A DNA stretch of 64,000 nt from Neonectria sp. B-13 (lineage: Eukaryota; Ascomycota; Sordariomycetes; Hypocreales; Nectriaceae). Made by a program: the position numbers and the translations under genes. The notes below the pieces were generated by a model. That model saw nothing but the letters and a program-made list of their open reading frames with translations. It was not told the DNA's origin and searched no databases. Positions 1 to 11,550 of this stretch are shown here, piece by piece; the stretch's first letter is position 1, and every line of letters starts with the position of its first letter. The DNA lies in contig NOKP01000009.1 in assembly GCA_002682825.1 (NCBI GenBank), positions 310,001 to 374,000 on the forward strand, read 5' to 3'.

Positions 1-368
1 AGACGCGCCTGCGTTGACAGCCAGTTTGCACTTGTTTTTGACGAGGTTCTCGATCGCTGGCTCAAAACACTGCAGAAATGTCTCGGCGTACATGGCCGTC
101 TTCATGCGCTCTTCCAACGTCAACTCGACCTTGGCGCCAACGGCAAGCTTCTGCTGGTTCTTGATCTTACCACTGCCATGCATGGTCATAGTCTAGATTT
201 GTCAGTCCTGATCATGTCTCTACAATGGGCACAAACCATTTCTGCCATCCAATCGCCAATCACCGCATCAACTTCTGGATCCCCGGCCAGGGATGCAATT
301 GCTCTGGATCTATCCGTGAAGCCACCTGAGCAGCCCGCAATACGGATCGGTCTCTTGGTGGAAGACAT
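1..368 (-). CDS. AtuA-like (DUF1446) protein, 5' part only
   Basis: N-terminal part of a protein of the acyclic terpene utilisation AtuA/DUF1446 family; the gene leaves the window on the left. Model: exon 1 368..237, a 44-nt intron 236..193 (GTTTGT..CTAG, branch-like CTGAC), exon 2 192..1, giving 108 residues. Exon 1 starts MSSTKRPIRIAGCSGGF, a glycine-rich start typical of the family, followed by VDAVIGDWMAEM; splicing joins this to TMTMHGSGK, restoring the conserved acidic and glycine-rich stretch. The ATG at 368 was preferred over an in-frame GTG at 377. The family is related to bacterial enzymes of acyclic terpene degradation and occurs widely in fungi, where its function is unknown. No partner gene for terpene or leucine breakdown is visible nearby. 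Confidence 0.72.
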
Positions 369-2944
369 TGCGATCACTTGCGTCTGTTCCTGTTCGCTTG
401 TTGATTTCTTAGTATTCGCCCACAGTGCCCGGTTACAGGTGGCTCGCTGTGGGGATTAGCTCGCCTCGTTCCCTTATATATCTATGCCGGAAAACCTCCT
501 CCGCAAGAAGCTGCGGAGCTACCCCGGACTGCGGGGCCACGCTTGAGTCAGGAGCAGAACCCTATGCCCAGAATTTGACTCAGCTCAATTTGCCTCGGCT
601 GAAATCCAATGCATGCCTGGTTATTACCGATGGATAAGGGGACCCGTTCATCGTACAGGAACGTCGATTTAAGCTCTAGGACGTGGTGCAGCATAGTTCG
701 TGTTTTGTCTCCGGGCCAATCCAAATCCCCGCAGACGAGGTTGGAGCTGCCCGGAAGAAATCTACGAAAATCGGGTCATCCTACAACGAGTATGAATACT
801 GCATAGCAATTCATGTTGTTTATTTAGCCATGGACTTTACTTGGTTACTGCGAAAGCGCTTGGGAACTGCTGACTCAAGGCATCACTCCTTACATGGAAA
901 TCCCTGCTCTGGGATGTCCCTGCCTCACTTCCTCATTAGAACTTGTTGCCAATGCATCTAATTAAATTTCATCCCATTGGGTCGTTCCTTCCTCCATATT
1001 GGAAAATTGCAACAAATTTCTCAGGGTTGTGGTGAAAGTGTATTTGACGTGGACAGTCTAAAATAAACTTTAGCATGATCGTTAGAGGTCGTGAAGCATT
1101 AAATACTTAAGCCTCCGAGGCATTACTTATTCAGGAGACGCTTCAAATAAAATATTCGTTTCGCCAATCATACCAAATCAAGAGTTCTTTCCCATTTCTC
1201 TAGACTTAACTGCACTGATATTTACACAGCCCTAGGTTGTTATCCAGACACTCTCCTCTTATTATCGTCTCGTATAGCAACAAAAAGCGGTAAAGCCAGC
1301 TTACTGAGGGTAAAACTAGCTTCCACTATACAATACTCCAAGACACTTTACTTTATCATTCTACTATTCTTTTCATTAAATTGTGCTTATTCAAAGAACA
1401 ACCTGTGTGCTGTGCGCAAACCTATCGTACCAGGTACCTCATGCACACGGCCAGTTTGGCGGGGAGAATGTACTAGCGGTGTAAATATCACAGATACACG
1501 TGTGAATAACAGCACACTTTAATGTTCAAGAGAAGCTTCTTATCCCTTCAACAATAACCACCGACCACAATTTCACTTTATAGTGACATGAGAGATGATC
1601 ACCTAGACTATAGACTAGGGCTAATCTTTATTACGCAGGGTTAGCAACGGGTGACACCAGCATCGGATATAAGTCCTCCAGTTCTAGATCTAACCTATAC
1701 AGCCGGATAGCGAGCCGTGCTCTAATACAAGTTCAGGCCTTGCAAGGACTGCCTGGATTATCCGCTCTTCAGCCATGACAAACTTCCATCACGCCTTCCC
1801 TCTGACAAGCCACATATTACTCCTGGCCAATATCCACCTTGTCAGCTTTCATCCAAGCGCAACCCGCTATTAATACAGCTGACAGGCACTGCAAGAAGTA
1901 GACTACCGGCAAGATAATGGTTTTGTCCCATCCATAAAGCGCGACTTCATGTTTTCATACTCGTGTACTATGGACAGCTACCCGAAGGTTAACCCAGATC
2001 TTGAATTGCCGTACCAAGTTTTAGCAAGGATTTTACGCGGCGCGACTTTGATATCTAACTTCCGGTGAATACATGTCGCACCTGTGATTGAGAGTTTGAA
2101 CATGCTACCCCTGCTGAGTTTCTGCTCAGCCACCTTGCTAGCTGCAACCAAATCTTCAAATAGAACTGGAAATCATTCATGAGCTAAGACTAGTCACTGC
2201 TGACACCTCAGCGCCAAGTAGCGGAAATTAACTGAGAAGCGTCACTTGAATATGTAAACGCTTGCAGGGCAAGGATGCTTCTGGCTGATTATTACGGAAC
2301 AAGGAAACTGACCCTCTGTCGCCATTTCTGGGGTCCTGGAAGAGAAGTTAGAATGCGGGAGGGAGAGTTCGAAAGAAGGACAAAGCTATTACCGCGAATT
2401 CACTTGAGTTAAGCAATTGCGGGAGAAGTTTAGGGAATTTGAGAGGACTCTGGAGGAGTGGACTGTTGAAAGCGCAGGGTTGGCGTACCACTGTACAAGC
2501 CCTCGGCCAGCACATAAACTTTGAAAGTACTAAACTAGCATACTCAGTAATTCAAGGCTAGGAAGAAATAACAAAGTAACCATCCCATTGTGACGGACAC
2601 AGCACCGACACTGCTACGAAAATGATAGCAAAATGTTCAACTAACAGTTACCTAACCTGTTAATGCACAAAACGAGGTCGCCTCTGCTCTACGTTGATCA
2701 AACGATATAGCGGCAACCATTGTGACGCAATCTCCGGTGGATCCGGCTGCACAAGCTTAGCGTAGGATAAATCGGGCCACACATTGTGCATCCCAAATAA
2801 TATATGCACTTAAGAGATGTCACTATCCTCCACCGTACGATTCTCCGTGCAGATGTGCATTCCTGGCCTGATCCAGAAGTTGCTCCGAATAGTATCTCCT
2901 GCATATCGTAGTTTCGTCCCTGCATATCTGCAACATAGTTCATC
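369..2944. other. Gene-free region with AT-rich, ORF-free island
   Basis: Between two divergent genes. The flanks (about 369-950 and 2700-2944) probably hold their promoters. From about 960 to 2700 no frame on either strand stays open for 60 codons, TA dinucleotides and stop codons are frequent, and no gene was recognised. A purine-rich run followed by TGT near 1461-1471 resembles a polypurine tract next to an LTR, but no matching second LTR was seen. The whole looks like degraded, possibly RIP-mutated, repeat DNA. Confidence 0.5.
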
Positions 2945-3882
2945 ATGGCGCCGGTCTATCAGATTGCACTTATCCAGTTTGATCCCAAGGTGAGTCTGCA
3001 TTGCAGTCTCGTGCGGCGCGCGGCGCTTAATGGCTGCTGAGATATTTTCAGCCCATCGCAGTCGCGGACAACTTCAGCACGGCTGAGAAATACATTCGAG
3101 ATGCCGCCGCCAAAGGATGCGACCTGGCACTCTTGCCTGAGTTCCACTTGACGTCGTGGGTTCCCGACCACCCCGACTTCCTCTCTGCGACTCGCGAGTC
3201 TGCTTCGTACCTTTCCAAGTATCAGGACCTCGCCCGTGAGCTCAACATCAACATCGTGCCAGGCACGATATGTGAGCCTCACCCCAGCACCGACCCAGCC
3301 GCAAAGGAGGAGCTGCGCAACATGGCCCATTTCCTCGCGGCCGGCACAGGCGAGATCTGCGGCTCGTATCAGAAGAAGAACCTGTGGCACCCGGAACGCC
3401 CGCACCTCACCTCCTCGGGACACAGCCCGCACGTCGCGTTCGACACGCCGCTCAAGCACGCCGACGGCAGCCCTGTGCGCGCCGGGATGCTCATCTGCTG
3501 GGACCTTGCCTTTCCCGAGGCGTTCCGGGCCTTGATTGCCGACGGTGCCGACTTGATCATCATCCCGTCGTTCTGGTACATGACGGATGCCGGCGAGGAG
3601 GGACAGGAGCTCAACCCGGACGCGGAGAGGCTCTTCCTCGAGACGGCCACGACGCTGCGTGCGTTTGAGAACACGGCAGCCATCGCCTTTTGCAACTCGG
3701 GTGGGCTGAGCTGCGTGGCCATGCCGATTCAGGGGGCCCTGGGGCGGATAGGGGTGGGAGAGGAGAAGATGGAGGTGGTTCCTATGGATTTAAATGTGTT
3801 GAAGATTGCCGAGGAGAATTACAAGATTAGAATGGACATGCAGGGTGAGGATTGGCATTATAGGCACACCTTGCGCAAGTAG
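2945..3882 (+). CDS. Nitrilase-superfamily carbon-nitrogen hydrolase
   Basis: Predicted amidohydrolase of 291 residues that would cleave a non-peptide C-N bond. Exon 1 is 2945..2989 (MAPVYQIALIQFDPK), a 62-nt intron 2990..3051 (GTGAGT..TTTCAG) follows, and exon 2 is 3052..3882. The catalytic triad of the superfamily is visible: Glu45 in LLPEFH, Lys in YQKKNLWHPE (about residue 123-124) and Cys164 in LICWDLAFPE. Length fits a stand-alone nitrilase domain, without the glutaminase or synthetase fusion of NAD synthetase. No signal peptide or membrane segment is apparent, so it is probably cytosolic. The substrate cannot be told: it could be an amidase, a nitrilase or an omega-amidase-like enzyme. 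The start is supported by the in-frame family N-terminus and a clean donor site. A CobW GTPase gene follows on the same strand about 1 kb downstream. Confidence 0.88.
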
Positions 3883-4892
3883 ACTCATCTAGCAATAAAG
3901 GTTAGTTTAAGAACGTATATTAGAGTCGTTATCACGGAGCTATGCTGGTTATAACGCAAACCGTCGTGCCTGCAGGTGCGGCAAGGAGCTCCCGCCAAAT
4001 AGGGGCGATATTTGATCATTGGGATACCGATGCGGAAAGAGCTGTTCAAGCCGGAGCCGACCATTTTCCAGCCGCTCAACATGTCTATAGCTTTGTTGCA
4101 TTTATCCATTATCTGCAGCCATGTTAGCAGTGAAGAAGTTGTAATCGCTCTTATTTGCATCCGACAAGTTGTTCCTGAGACGATGCGTCTTTGAGGCATA
4201 GCAGCTCGATAGTCCTAACTCCCCAATATTAAAGGGCAATTGACGTGTCTCAACTAGGGTACAGCCTTGTCAAGGTGCGATAAGTTATCAGAGAGACTAC
4301 CTACTCTGGTTTAAACCTTGCTGGCCACTGGTTATTAATTTCAGGCGTAAACAAGGAATTCTTACCTTTGACACCCGCCATTACCGACCAATCCGCCCAA
4401 GCACCACTTAGACTCATCCGGATAGCGGAACACGCTTCCAATGTGTCCTTTGACTCTACTTGCACCATGCAGGTTGTTCACTCGAACATGCGGCCAGCAA
4501 GGTTCGCCTCCGATTCCATTCCGAAAGAGAAGCCAGGTCGCGGGACGAACCAGCCCATCCGCACCTTGTTGGTTGTCCAAGTAAACGCGGCTCTGCACGT
4601 CTCCGACGTCTATGCCTCTTTTGACCTAGACGAACCCACAGTTCCTGAGCCGTCGATAAGGATGGCCAATTGCTTGCCTGTAAATGTCATCAGTCGTAAA
4701 AGCTGGGGTCGCGATACCTTGATGGTCTCGGACAGCACCTTGATGACCACGTCGCATGTAGGCGAAGCATCGACAAGTCAAGGATGAGTATATGAACCCC
4801 TATTGTCTCTGCCATTGTTGAGATGCATCGGCTTTCACTTCGCTTAATCAGAGTCGTTGTCTTCCTGGGTTGTCAAACTTTCTGCAATCGAA
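3883..4892. other. Intergenic region, nothing recognised
   Basis: About 1 kb between the hydrolase and the CobW gene, both on the plus strand. It should contain the 3' end of the first and the promoter of the second. An open frame of 139 codons at 4368-4787 has no recognisable domain and poor coding character, so it was not called. Confidence 0.5.
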
Positions 4893-6930
4893 ATGGCCAA
4901 GATTCGAGTCAAGGCGAGCTCCAAAAGGAACACACAGACTGTCGTTCCTCCAAAGGCTTTGCCCGTCACCTTGTTGTCTGGATTTCTGGTAAGTCCTATA
5001 CGCTGTGCGAGGGTTGGTGCTTACTTGTCTAGGGATCTGGAAAGACAACCCTCCTGCAGCATATCCTCCGCAGCGATCACGGTCTCCGTATTGCCGTCAT
5101 AGTCAACGACATTGGAGCGTAGGTGTCCCGTTCTTCCTACCAGCATCGCTAACCATCGCAGTATCAATGTCGACGCTTCCTTGATCAAGAAAACCCACCA
5201 CCTGACGAAGACGAACGAAAAGGTCATTGCGCTGCAGAATGGCTGCATCTGCTGCACACTCCGGGGAGACCTGCTGGAGGAGCTTGTCCGTCTCGCGCAG
5301 CTGCAGCAGTTTGACTACATAATCATCGAAAGCAGCGGCATCAGCGAACCCGAACAGGTCGCCGAGACGTTCGACTCTCGCCTCGCCGAGCAGATGGGCG
5401 CCATGGGCTCCCTAGACGGCGTTGCGGGCTTGGACGAGGACATGCTCAAAGTCCTCAACCAACTGTCAGTACTCGCACTCGACCTCTCCTGCTCTGCTAA
5501 CATCTCGCAGCAAGGAGGCTGGTGGCCTGGAAAAGTTTGCCCGGCTGGATACCACGGTGACGGTCATTGATGCGTTCACCATGCTCCACGACTTTGACAC
5601 GGGCGACTTGATTTCATCACGGCGTGATGACGTTACGGCCGAGGACGAACGCACCGTGTCGGACTTGATGGTTGACCAGATAGAGTTCGCCGATGTCATC
5701 ATCTTGAACAAGGTCGACATGGTAAGCTTGTCCGAGGAAAGAGTCTGGAAGTCTTCTAATTCGCCACAGATCGACAGCGAAACCAAACCTCAGCTGCTGC
5801 GATTGATCCAGAAGCTCAACCGCCGCGCCAGAATCCTGGAGTCGAGTTACGGCAAGATCGACGTAAGCGAGCTTGTCAACACGGGCTTGTTCAACCTCCA
5901 GGTTGCCCAATCCGGCTATGGATGGCTTCAGGATCTGCATGCCATGACGGTTCGTGAGGTGTGCAACCCCTCATTCGCCACTTGTGCCCCAGTGTTTAAA
6001 CTGTCCAAGGTTCCTGGCTAATACCTGTAGGTCAACGGTCGGAACGTAGTCACGCCCAAACCAGAGACTGAAGAGTACAATGTCGGGAGCTTCATCTACA
6101 GTCGCCGTCGGCCTTTTCATCCTCGGCGTCTGTGGTCGTTGCTGTATGACAAGTTTATCTTGCAACTCGAGCAAGTAGACGAGGATGAAGACGAGGATGA
6201 GGATGAGGATGAAGAAGACGCAGAGATGAGTGACTATGACGACGCAGAGACTGTCGGCGAGGAAGAAAGTGACATGTCGAGGGGGTCGCCTTCGTCGCCT
6301 CACAGCTCAGGCTCAACCGTGCAAACCGTGCCATCTCCGTCTGCATCACCCAAGACCGGTGAGCGCGAAGACCACACCATGCTCGAAGACCTCGTCCCGC
6401 CGTCCAACGAGGAAATCCTCGCAAACAAGCGCAAGAATCCCGTCGTAGGCCGGCTCTTCAGGTCCAAGGGCGAGTTCTTCATGGCGACGCGGCCGAACCG
6501 CGCGGGCGACTGGTCGCAAGCCGGCGCGATGCTGACCATGACCGGCGGTCGCCCCTGGTTCTGCACCCTCCCGCCAGAGGAATACACCACCGGCGACGAT
6601 GAAGTCGATGGTCTTGTGCAGCATGACATCAAAAAAGGGGGCGAGTGGGGCGATCGCCGTCAGGAGCTGGTCTTTATCGGGGAAGATCTGGACAATCCGG
6701 CATTGGAAGCCATGCTGGATGAGTGTCTGCTCACGGACTCTGAATATGCAGAATGGGAGGAGACGATGCGGGACGGAAAGATGGACGACGGCCAGAAGCG
6801 GGACGCGCTGGAGGATCTGTTCGAGGATGGGTTTCCGGATTGGCCCGAGGACGATGAGGACCACGAGGGGCACGATCACGCGCACTCCGGACTTCGGTCT
6901 ATAAAAAATCATTTAAAACAAGAGGCATAG
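4893..6930 (+). CDS. CobW/COG0523 (G3E) GTPase, putative metal chaperone
   Basis: Protein of 594 residues in six exons: 4893..4988, 5033..5118, 5162..5464, 5511..5721, 5770..5958 and 6031..6930; the introns are 43-72 nt with GT..AG ends and keep phase throughout. Splicing across the first intron assembles the Walker A loop GSGKTTLL after LPVTLLSGFL. Further marks are NDIGAINVD, the metal-binding motif CICC after LQNG, ESSGISEP (Walker B region) and the guanine-specificity motif LNKVDM. A CobW C-terminal domain follows (IYSRRRPFHPRRLW). The family comprises GTP-driven chaperones that deliver zinc, cobalt or iron to enzymes. Two additions are notable: an Asp/Glu-rich insert near residues 345-375 inside the C-terminal half and a His/Asp-rich stretch HEGHDHAHS near the C-terminus, both plausible metal ligands. 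It is convergent with the unknown gene downstream (243-nt gap). Zinc transfer is the best guess; the client is unknown. Confidence 0.9.
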
Positions 6931-7172
6931 AGCTCTTCAGGTTGAAAATGCAAGAGGCAGGTTAGAATACTTTAAAGCGCCTCGGGACCCAGTGAAACGC
7001 CCAAAGTTGGAACAAAGTTTCCGCGGTCGGCGTGTAAGTGCAACATTCCGCTGCTTCAGCGTTGCAAGTTCACCAGCATCCTGATTTCAATTGAAAAAAG
7101 CACTGCCGCCCGCAGCCCCAAACGCCGTGTAAGACGTCCGCCATGTGCCCCAAGCATCAGCCTCTTGGCCGA

Positions 7173-8085
7173 TTATGCGCCGCCTCCCATTGCAACAAAG
7201 GCTGCGTTGACAGCTTCCCTTTTCACAAACGCGAGCACGGTATTGTCCTCGCCCATGCAGACGCTGCCCTTTGCCCAGGCTTGTATCAGCCTCCTAGCTT
7301 GCCAAACGGCCTTGTGCTTGTTGTACTTGTGGATCTTGGCGATGCACGACCGTTTGGTCTCGTTTTTCAGCATTCCCAGCCAGTCGATGCCGTCCTATCG
7401 GATATCATCTCGCTCTATCGGGCAAAAGAACTCGCAGTCTTTGCTCGAGGGTTCGTTGAGGCAATAGCCAATCTCGAGTTGCGCGGGCCTGCTTCTATAC
7501 GTAGCCATGACGTAGACAACCACCCTGCACGCAGGCGCATCGGCGCATGACTTCCCACGGTGGCAAGACGGCTGCTCTAAAAGGGGGGAAAGATATCAGC
7601 TTGCGCAAAGTGGTAGGTTTATGCTGCATCTCACCGCAAACGTTGCCGACGCTGATGTACTCGCGGAGGACAAAGTCCAAGGCAGGCTTGCTCGGTTCGT
7701 CGGTCGCGTTGCCCGTCCAGCCGTTGAAGACGGCGTCCAAGAAGCCCTCCATGGTTTCCCGCGTCGACGTCAAAGTCGCGGTGGGGTCGGTGGCGACGGC
7801 GCAAGCATGGAGGATCTCGAAGCAGCGCTTCAGTTCGACTTCGTCGAGGTCGTCGGCGGTCGTGATGGATCGTGGGATACGGAGGAGCGGGTCGCCATGT
7901 TCCAGGGCCGTGAAGAGTCGGTCGCGAGAGCGTTTGGTAGATCGAGGTGCGGGGGAAGGGCTGCGACTGCTGATGATTATTGGTTCGTGTTCGTCTGATC
8001 TTTCTCGCTTCACGCGATGCAGCACGAGGGCCGGGAAGGGAGTTGGGCTTCGCATCTGGAACTGAACAGGCCGAAAAGAGGACAA
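7173..8085 (-). pseudogene. Unknown protein interrupted by an in-frame TAG
   Basis: No recognised domain. Exon 1 8085..7559 encodes a Ser/Pro/Arg-rich start followed by an alpha-helical region (e.g. DDLDEVELKRCFEILHACAV). A 64-nt intron 7558..7495 (GTGGGA..TATAG) restores a frame reading SRPAQLEIGYCLNEP. That frame meets TAG at 7397..7395, after 208 residues, but then stays open for 73 more codons to TAA at 7173, with strongly coding-like composition (KRSCIAKIHKYNKHKAVWQ...). No GT..AG intron that keeps phase removes the TAG; the only nearby donor (GTTCTT) gives the wrong phase with every acceptor tried. It is therefore either a gene recently broken by a nonsense change (a C-to-T change in CAG or a G-to-A change in TGG would do), a gene whose true end is the TAG, or a readthrough gene. 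An alternative start is the ATG at 8055. Confidence 0.5.
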
Positions 8086-11000
8086 CGATGACGAGCGTTT
8101 AGGGTATTCCTTACATTAAGGTGCAGTGTTGAAGCCGGCGAGGAGAGTCCTGGCTTTGATCTGCGAGAGTTGCATCGTGCAACATAAAGTCGAAGAAGAA
8201 GGGCCACGGACAAGGCTAAACAGACGGCGGTGAATCACAGCGCCGCCTCATACAGGAGAGGCTAACTGAAGCACAGAAGCAGAAGGACTAAAGCTGCTGA
8301 TGGCAAATTCATGACAGTAGAGTTCCGCAAGGACAAGAAGCTCAAGCAGCTCAAAATAGCTCAGGAACTTGCACGTCCTGTTGTTTGTTGGTGGGAGAAA
8401 ACGCTGCTCTGCTGACTGGCTTCCTCAACAGGGGACCAGCCAGCGAGCAATCCTGCTCCACCACTAACGGCTTCAGCCCCCTATCAGGACTCCCTGCAGT
8501 CCACTGGGTGTCACGGAGAGGAGTGGCCTTTTCCCGACCAGAAGCAGGTTTTCGAGTCATTGCAAAGTGAAATGATTCCAGCTGAGAATGGATCATGGAT
8601 GCCGCAAGGAGCCCAGGCCATAAAGGCCATTACGCTTTGTACGCGAGTACGAAGCAAAGCAAGTATACGCTTTGTTTGATTTTTCCTTGTCTCTCGTCGC
8701 TGTCGCGCAGCGTTGGGCAGTTTAGTCCCTTGGTTCCTACTGTTGCTTGGCTTTCGTGTCGGCACGCTGTCCACTGCGGCGTCAAGGCCAAGGTGGATTT
8801 CGGCCGCAGCTTTCAGCGTCGAGTCCCTCTGTGGGACCGTTCCAAGATCGACCTGCTTAGAAATATGTGCCTTTCCTTTTGCTAGAACCCGAGTGGCTTT
8901 GGAACTGTCGTGAGGTTCACGCCAAGGGGTCGGCTGATGCCAAATGGCTGGCCGGGCCAGTCGGACACGGCGATGGCGCCAAGAATCGATATCCTACAGG
9001 TCGAAGCCATTGTTTCTGTTCAAATATTGTGGACAGGGATAACGTATGTGGCTCCTGCAAGCGAGTTGTGGTTGGAGTGGGCCAAGCGGCACTTCTTAGT
9101 TAAGGTCTGATGCAGCTCTTCGGCCGTCGGCCAAGAATCTGCCTCTTTTGTTGACCGGTTGCAGGATGGTGTGGCAGCGGAGGATGCCCAGGTGTGCTTG
9201 CTTGGTTTGGTCTGGAATAAGTGGCAGACAGCGACATACATGCTTGCATTGCAGCCCGACGACGGTGGAGTCGTGTCCGGAGTATTAGTCCGCTGGGAGA
9301 TGAAGTCAGTCAACCCTGAGACTGGAGCCACACCGCACGGCAGGTGGAAGGACATTGCACGGGAAGATTCAACGGATAACCAAGACAAAGCAAGGCAAGG
9401 CAAGGCAAGGTTTCCAAGCCTCGTTTGCTACATGCTTGAAGGCGTACTAGGCATATCAAAGGTGCTACGTCCCGGCCAAGAGGAGGAGAGGACTCGGGAT
9501 TATCCCTGGAACCACGCAGCCAAGTTCTGCGGTGTAAACAGGTTATCCAAGACAAAGAGCTGACAAAGTGAAGGAGGGGGGCGCCTCCAGAGTGCAACCA
9601 GGGCATGCAAGCCTACCTACAAACAAGGTCGGGTCTTAGGCCTCGGTCCCGGTTCAGAGTTGGCCGGGGTGAAAGGGTTGTGCTGTCCGTCAAGGACGGC
9701 GACATGGCAGCCATGGACGAAGCTGGATGCAGACGACAGGAAGATTTGTTTGGTTCGGGTCTTATTGTCGTCGATCTCTCTCCCCCCATGCAAGAGGGCA
9801 GGCCCCTGACCAACGACAGAAGCGGCCGTGGATAATGCACGTACGGTACTCGCACTTGATGCTGGGAAGCTTTGTTTTCATGCCCCGGGCTCTTGGAGAG
9901 GGTCAGTTGACTGGCTTCCTGGTTCGGAGAGTAGTTTCGGCTGGCTGGTAGGACATAGGAACTCTGGACGGCAACTCGGGAGATATGGGCGACTTCGCCA
10001 CGACTTTCCTCGCCTCATCCAAACTCATACGTACGCGCGCACACGCATGCACACACACACACGCACTCATGGAGACGGCACGCATCACACCCCAGTGCGC
10101 AGGCATTCAAGTCGATGGCCACACTGCCACCATACATGACGGAACATGCAGAAGAATGGACTGGAGACCGTGGCGTGCAGGGCTACAGCCCGTGTACTCG
10201 GTTGACAATTCAATCGACACATCCCAAGCCCGTTGGCTGCACGTTGCAAAGCAAAAAAGGGTTCCAAACTCTCGCCTCAACTCGCGAGCAATGCAACCCG
10301 GCATCGCATCGCGGGCTTGCGTTATCTGCCATTTCCCTAACGGCGCCCCCCTTCGCCCCTCCGGGATTCGGTGGCGTGTTTGGGTGCTGTACAGGCCATC
10401 TGGCATTCCCACCGAAAATGTGAAGGGAAAAAGGCCGCGTTCCTGTATCATCTCGTTCTTTGCTGTTTCGCCGCCGAGCAGTTCAACGTATCACGGCCTG
10501 TAGTTGAATCCGGCTCGCTTCCCGTCAATCACAAGGCTCCGCGTCGGCAGTCTCTTCGCAGCTAGCTGGCCAATCAGCGCCGGGCCTGCGCCAATGCGCT
10601 TCTCCGCTATGAACCATGTCCACTTCTACCAGGCTGTGAGCCCATGACAGGCCCGGGCCACAGCGTCACTGGGTGTCCGGGTGTCGTCCGCTGTCCACCA
10701 CTTTCGGGTGGTATGAAATATTCCCCTGCTGTCCACTACAGCCAGCCGACCATAGGCTTCCGCCGACTTCCCACAATGTCCTGTGACCCGTAGACCTTGA
10801 AGGTACCGCCTGTGACCACCTGTGATGGCCGTCTTCCCGTGCTCCGCATCGAGACTGCGGCGTTGCAGCACACTCAACAAGCCACTCTCCTCGTTCCTCG
10901 TCGGCCATCTTCCATCTCGATGCTCTGGCCTCGCCGCGATGCCCGTTGCCCGTCGCCCGTTGCCCGTCGGCCGAGCCTGAGATGGCCCAGAGCCCAGCTG

Positions 11001-11550
11001 GCACGAACCTTGGCTAGTTCGCACATCAATCTCGATAGTCGGACTCGAGTCTTCAGCCCCAAAGGGAAACCCCATATTCCAGCCAACTAACTGCCTTTCA
11101 AGGCCGGCTCTGCGTTCCGTCCCTAGGTTTTGTCCGTGGGGAGGGGGGTTCATCTCTAGGGGTCCTGCAGCCATTGGGCTGGAGGTCTGTTAGACTGTTA
11201 GTATGGTACCTGATCCTCTCTGCTGTGCATTCCGCAGGCCTACCTACCTGCTTGTCCCAAACCCTGCCGTTCCAGAGAGTCTTCTTATTCGCTTCATCAG
11301 ACCGTGTGCTGCTTCCAGCTCCCCTCCCCCCCACACACTTCATATTGTTCCCCTTGACATCATCGCCGGATCTTGGTTGGAAATACCAGGACCATCAGCC
11401 ACGACAACCCCTGAAGCCTTTCAAACCTCTCAACCCTCAACCCTCTCACACCTCTGATACCTCCGACCACTTGCGGCCGCGGCCCTCCCAGCAGCTCGAA
11501 GCAACCCGAACGTCATCGATAATCAACCGTCCTGTGTCTACCACCGAGTG
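8086..11550. other. Long gene-free region upstream of the bZIP gene
   Basis: About 3.5 kb without a convincing gene. Open frames here lack family features and overlap one another on both strands. Small repeats are present: tandem GCAAG units at about 9389-9410, a CA-rich microsatellite at about 10035-10066, and repeated GTTGCCC/GTCGCCC units at about 10938-10972. The part next to 11551 is pyrimidine-rich, as is common in fungal leaders, so a long 5' untranslated leader or a large promoter for the bZIP regulator is likely. Confidence 0.5.

Noticed and set aside
1469..1790. Possible solo LTR (TGT...CA) after a purine-rich run
   Set aside because: No second copy, no target-site duplication and no internal retroelement domain visible; kept only as an idea in the island finding.
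4368..4787. 139-codon plus-strand frame between the hydrolase and CobW genes
   Set aside because: No family resemblance, poor codon bias and an overlapping minus-strand frame; treated as chance.
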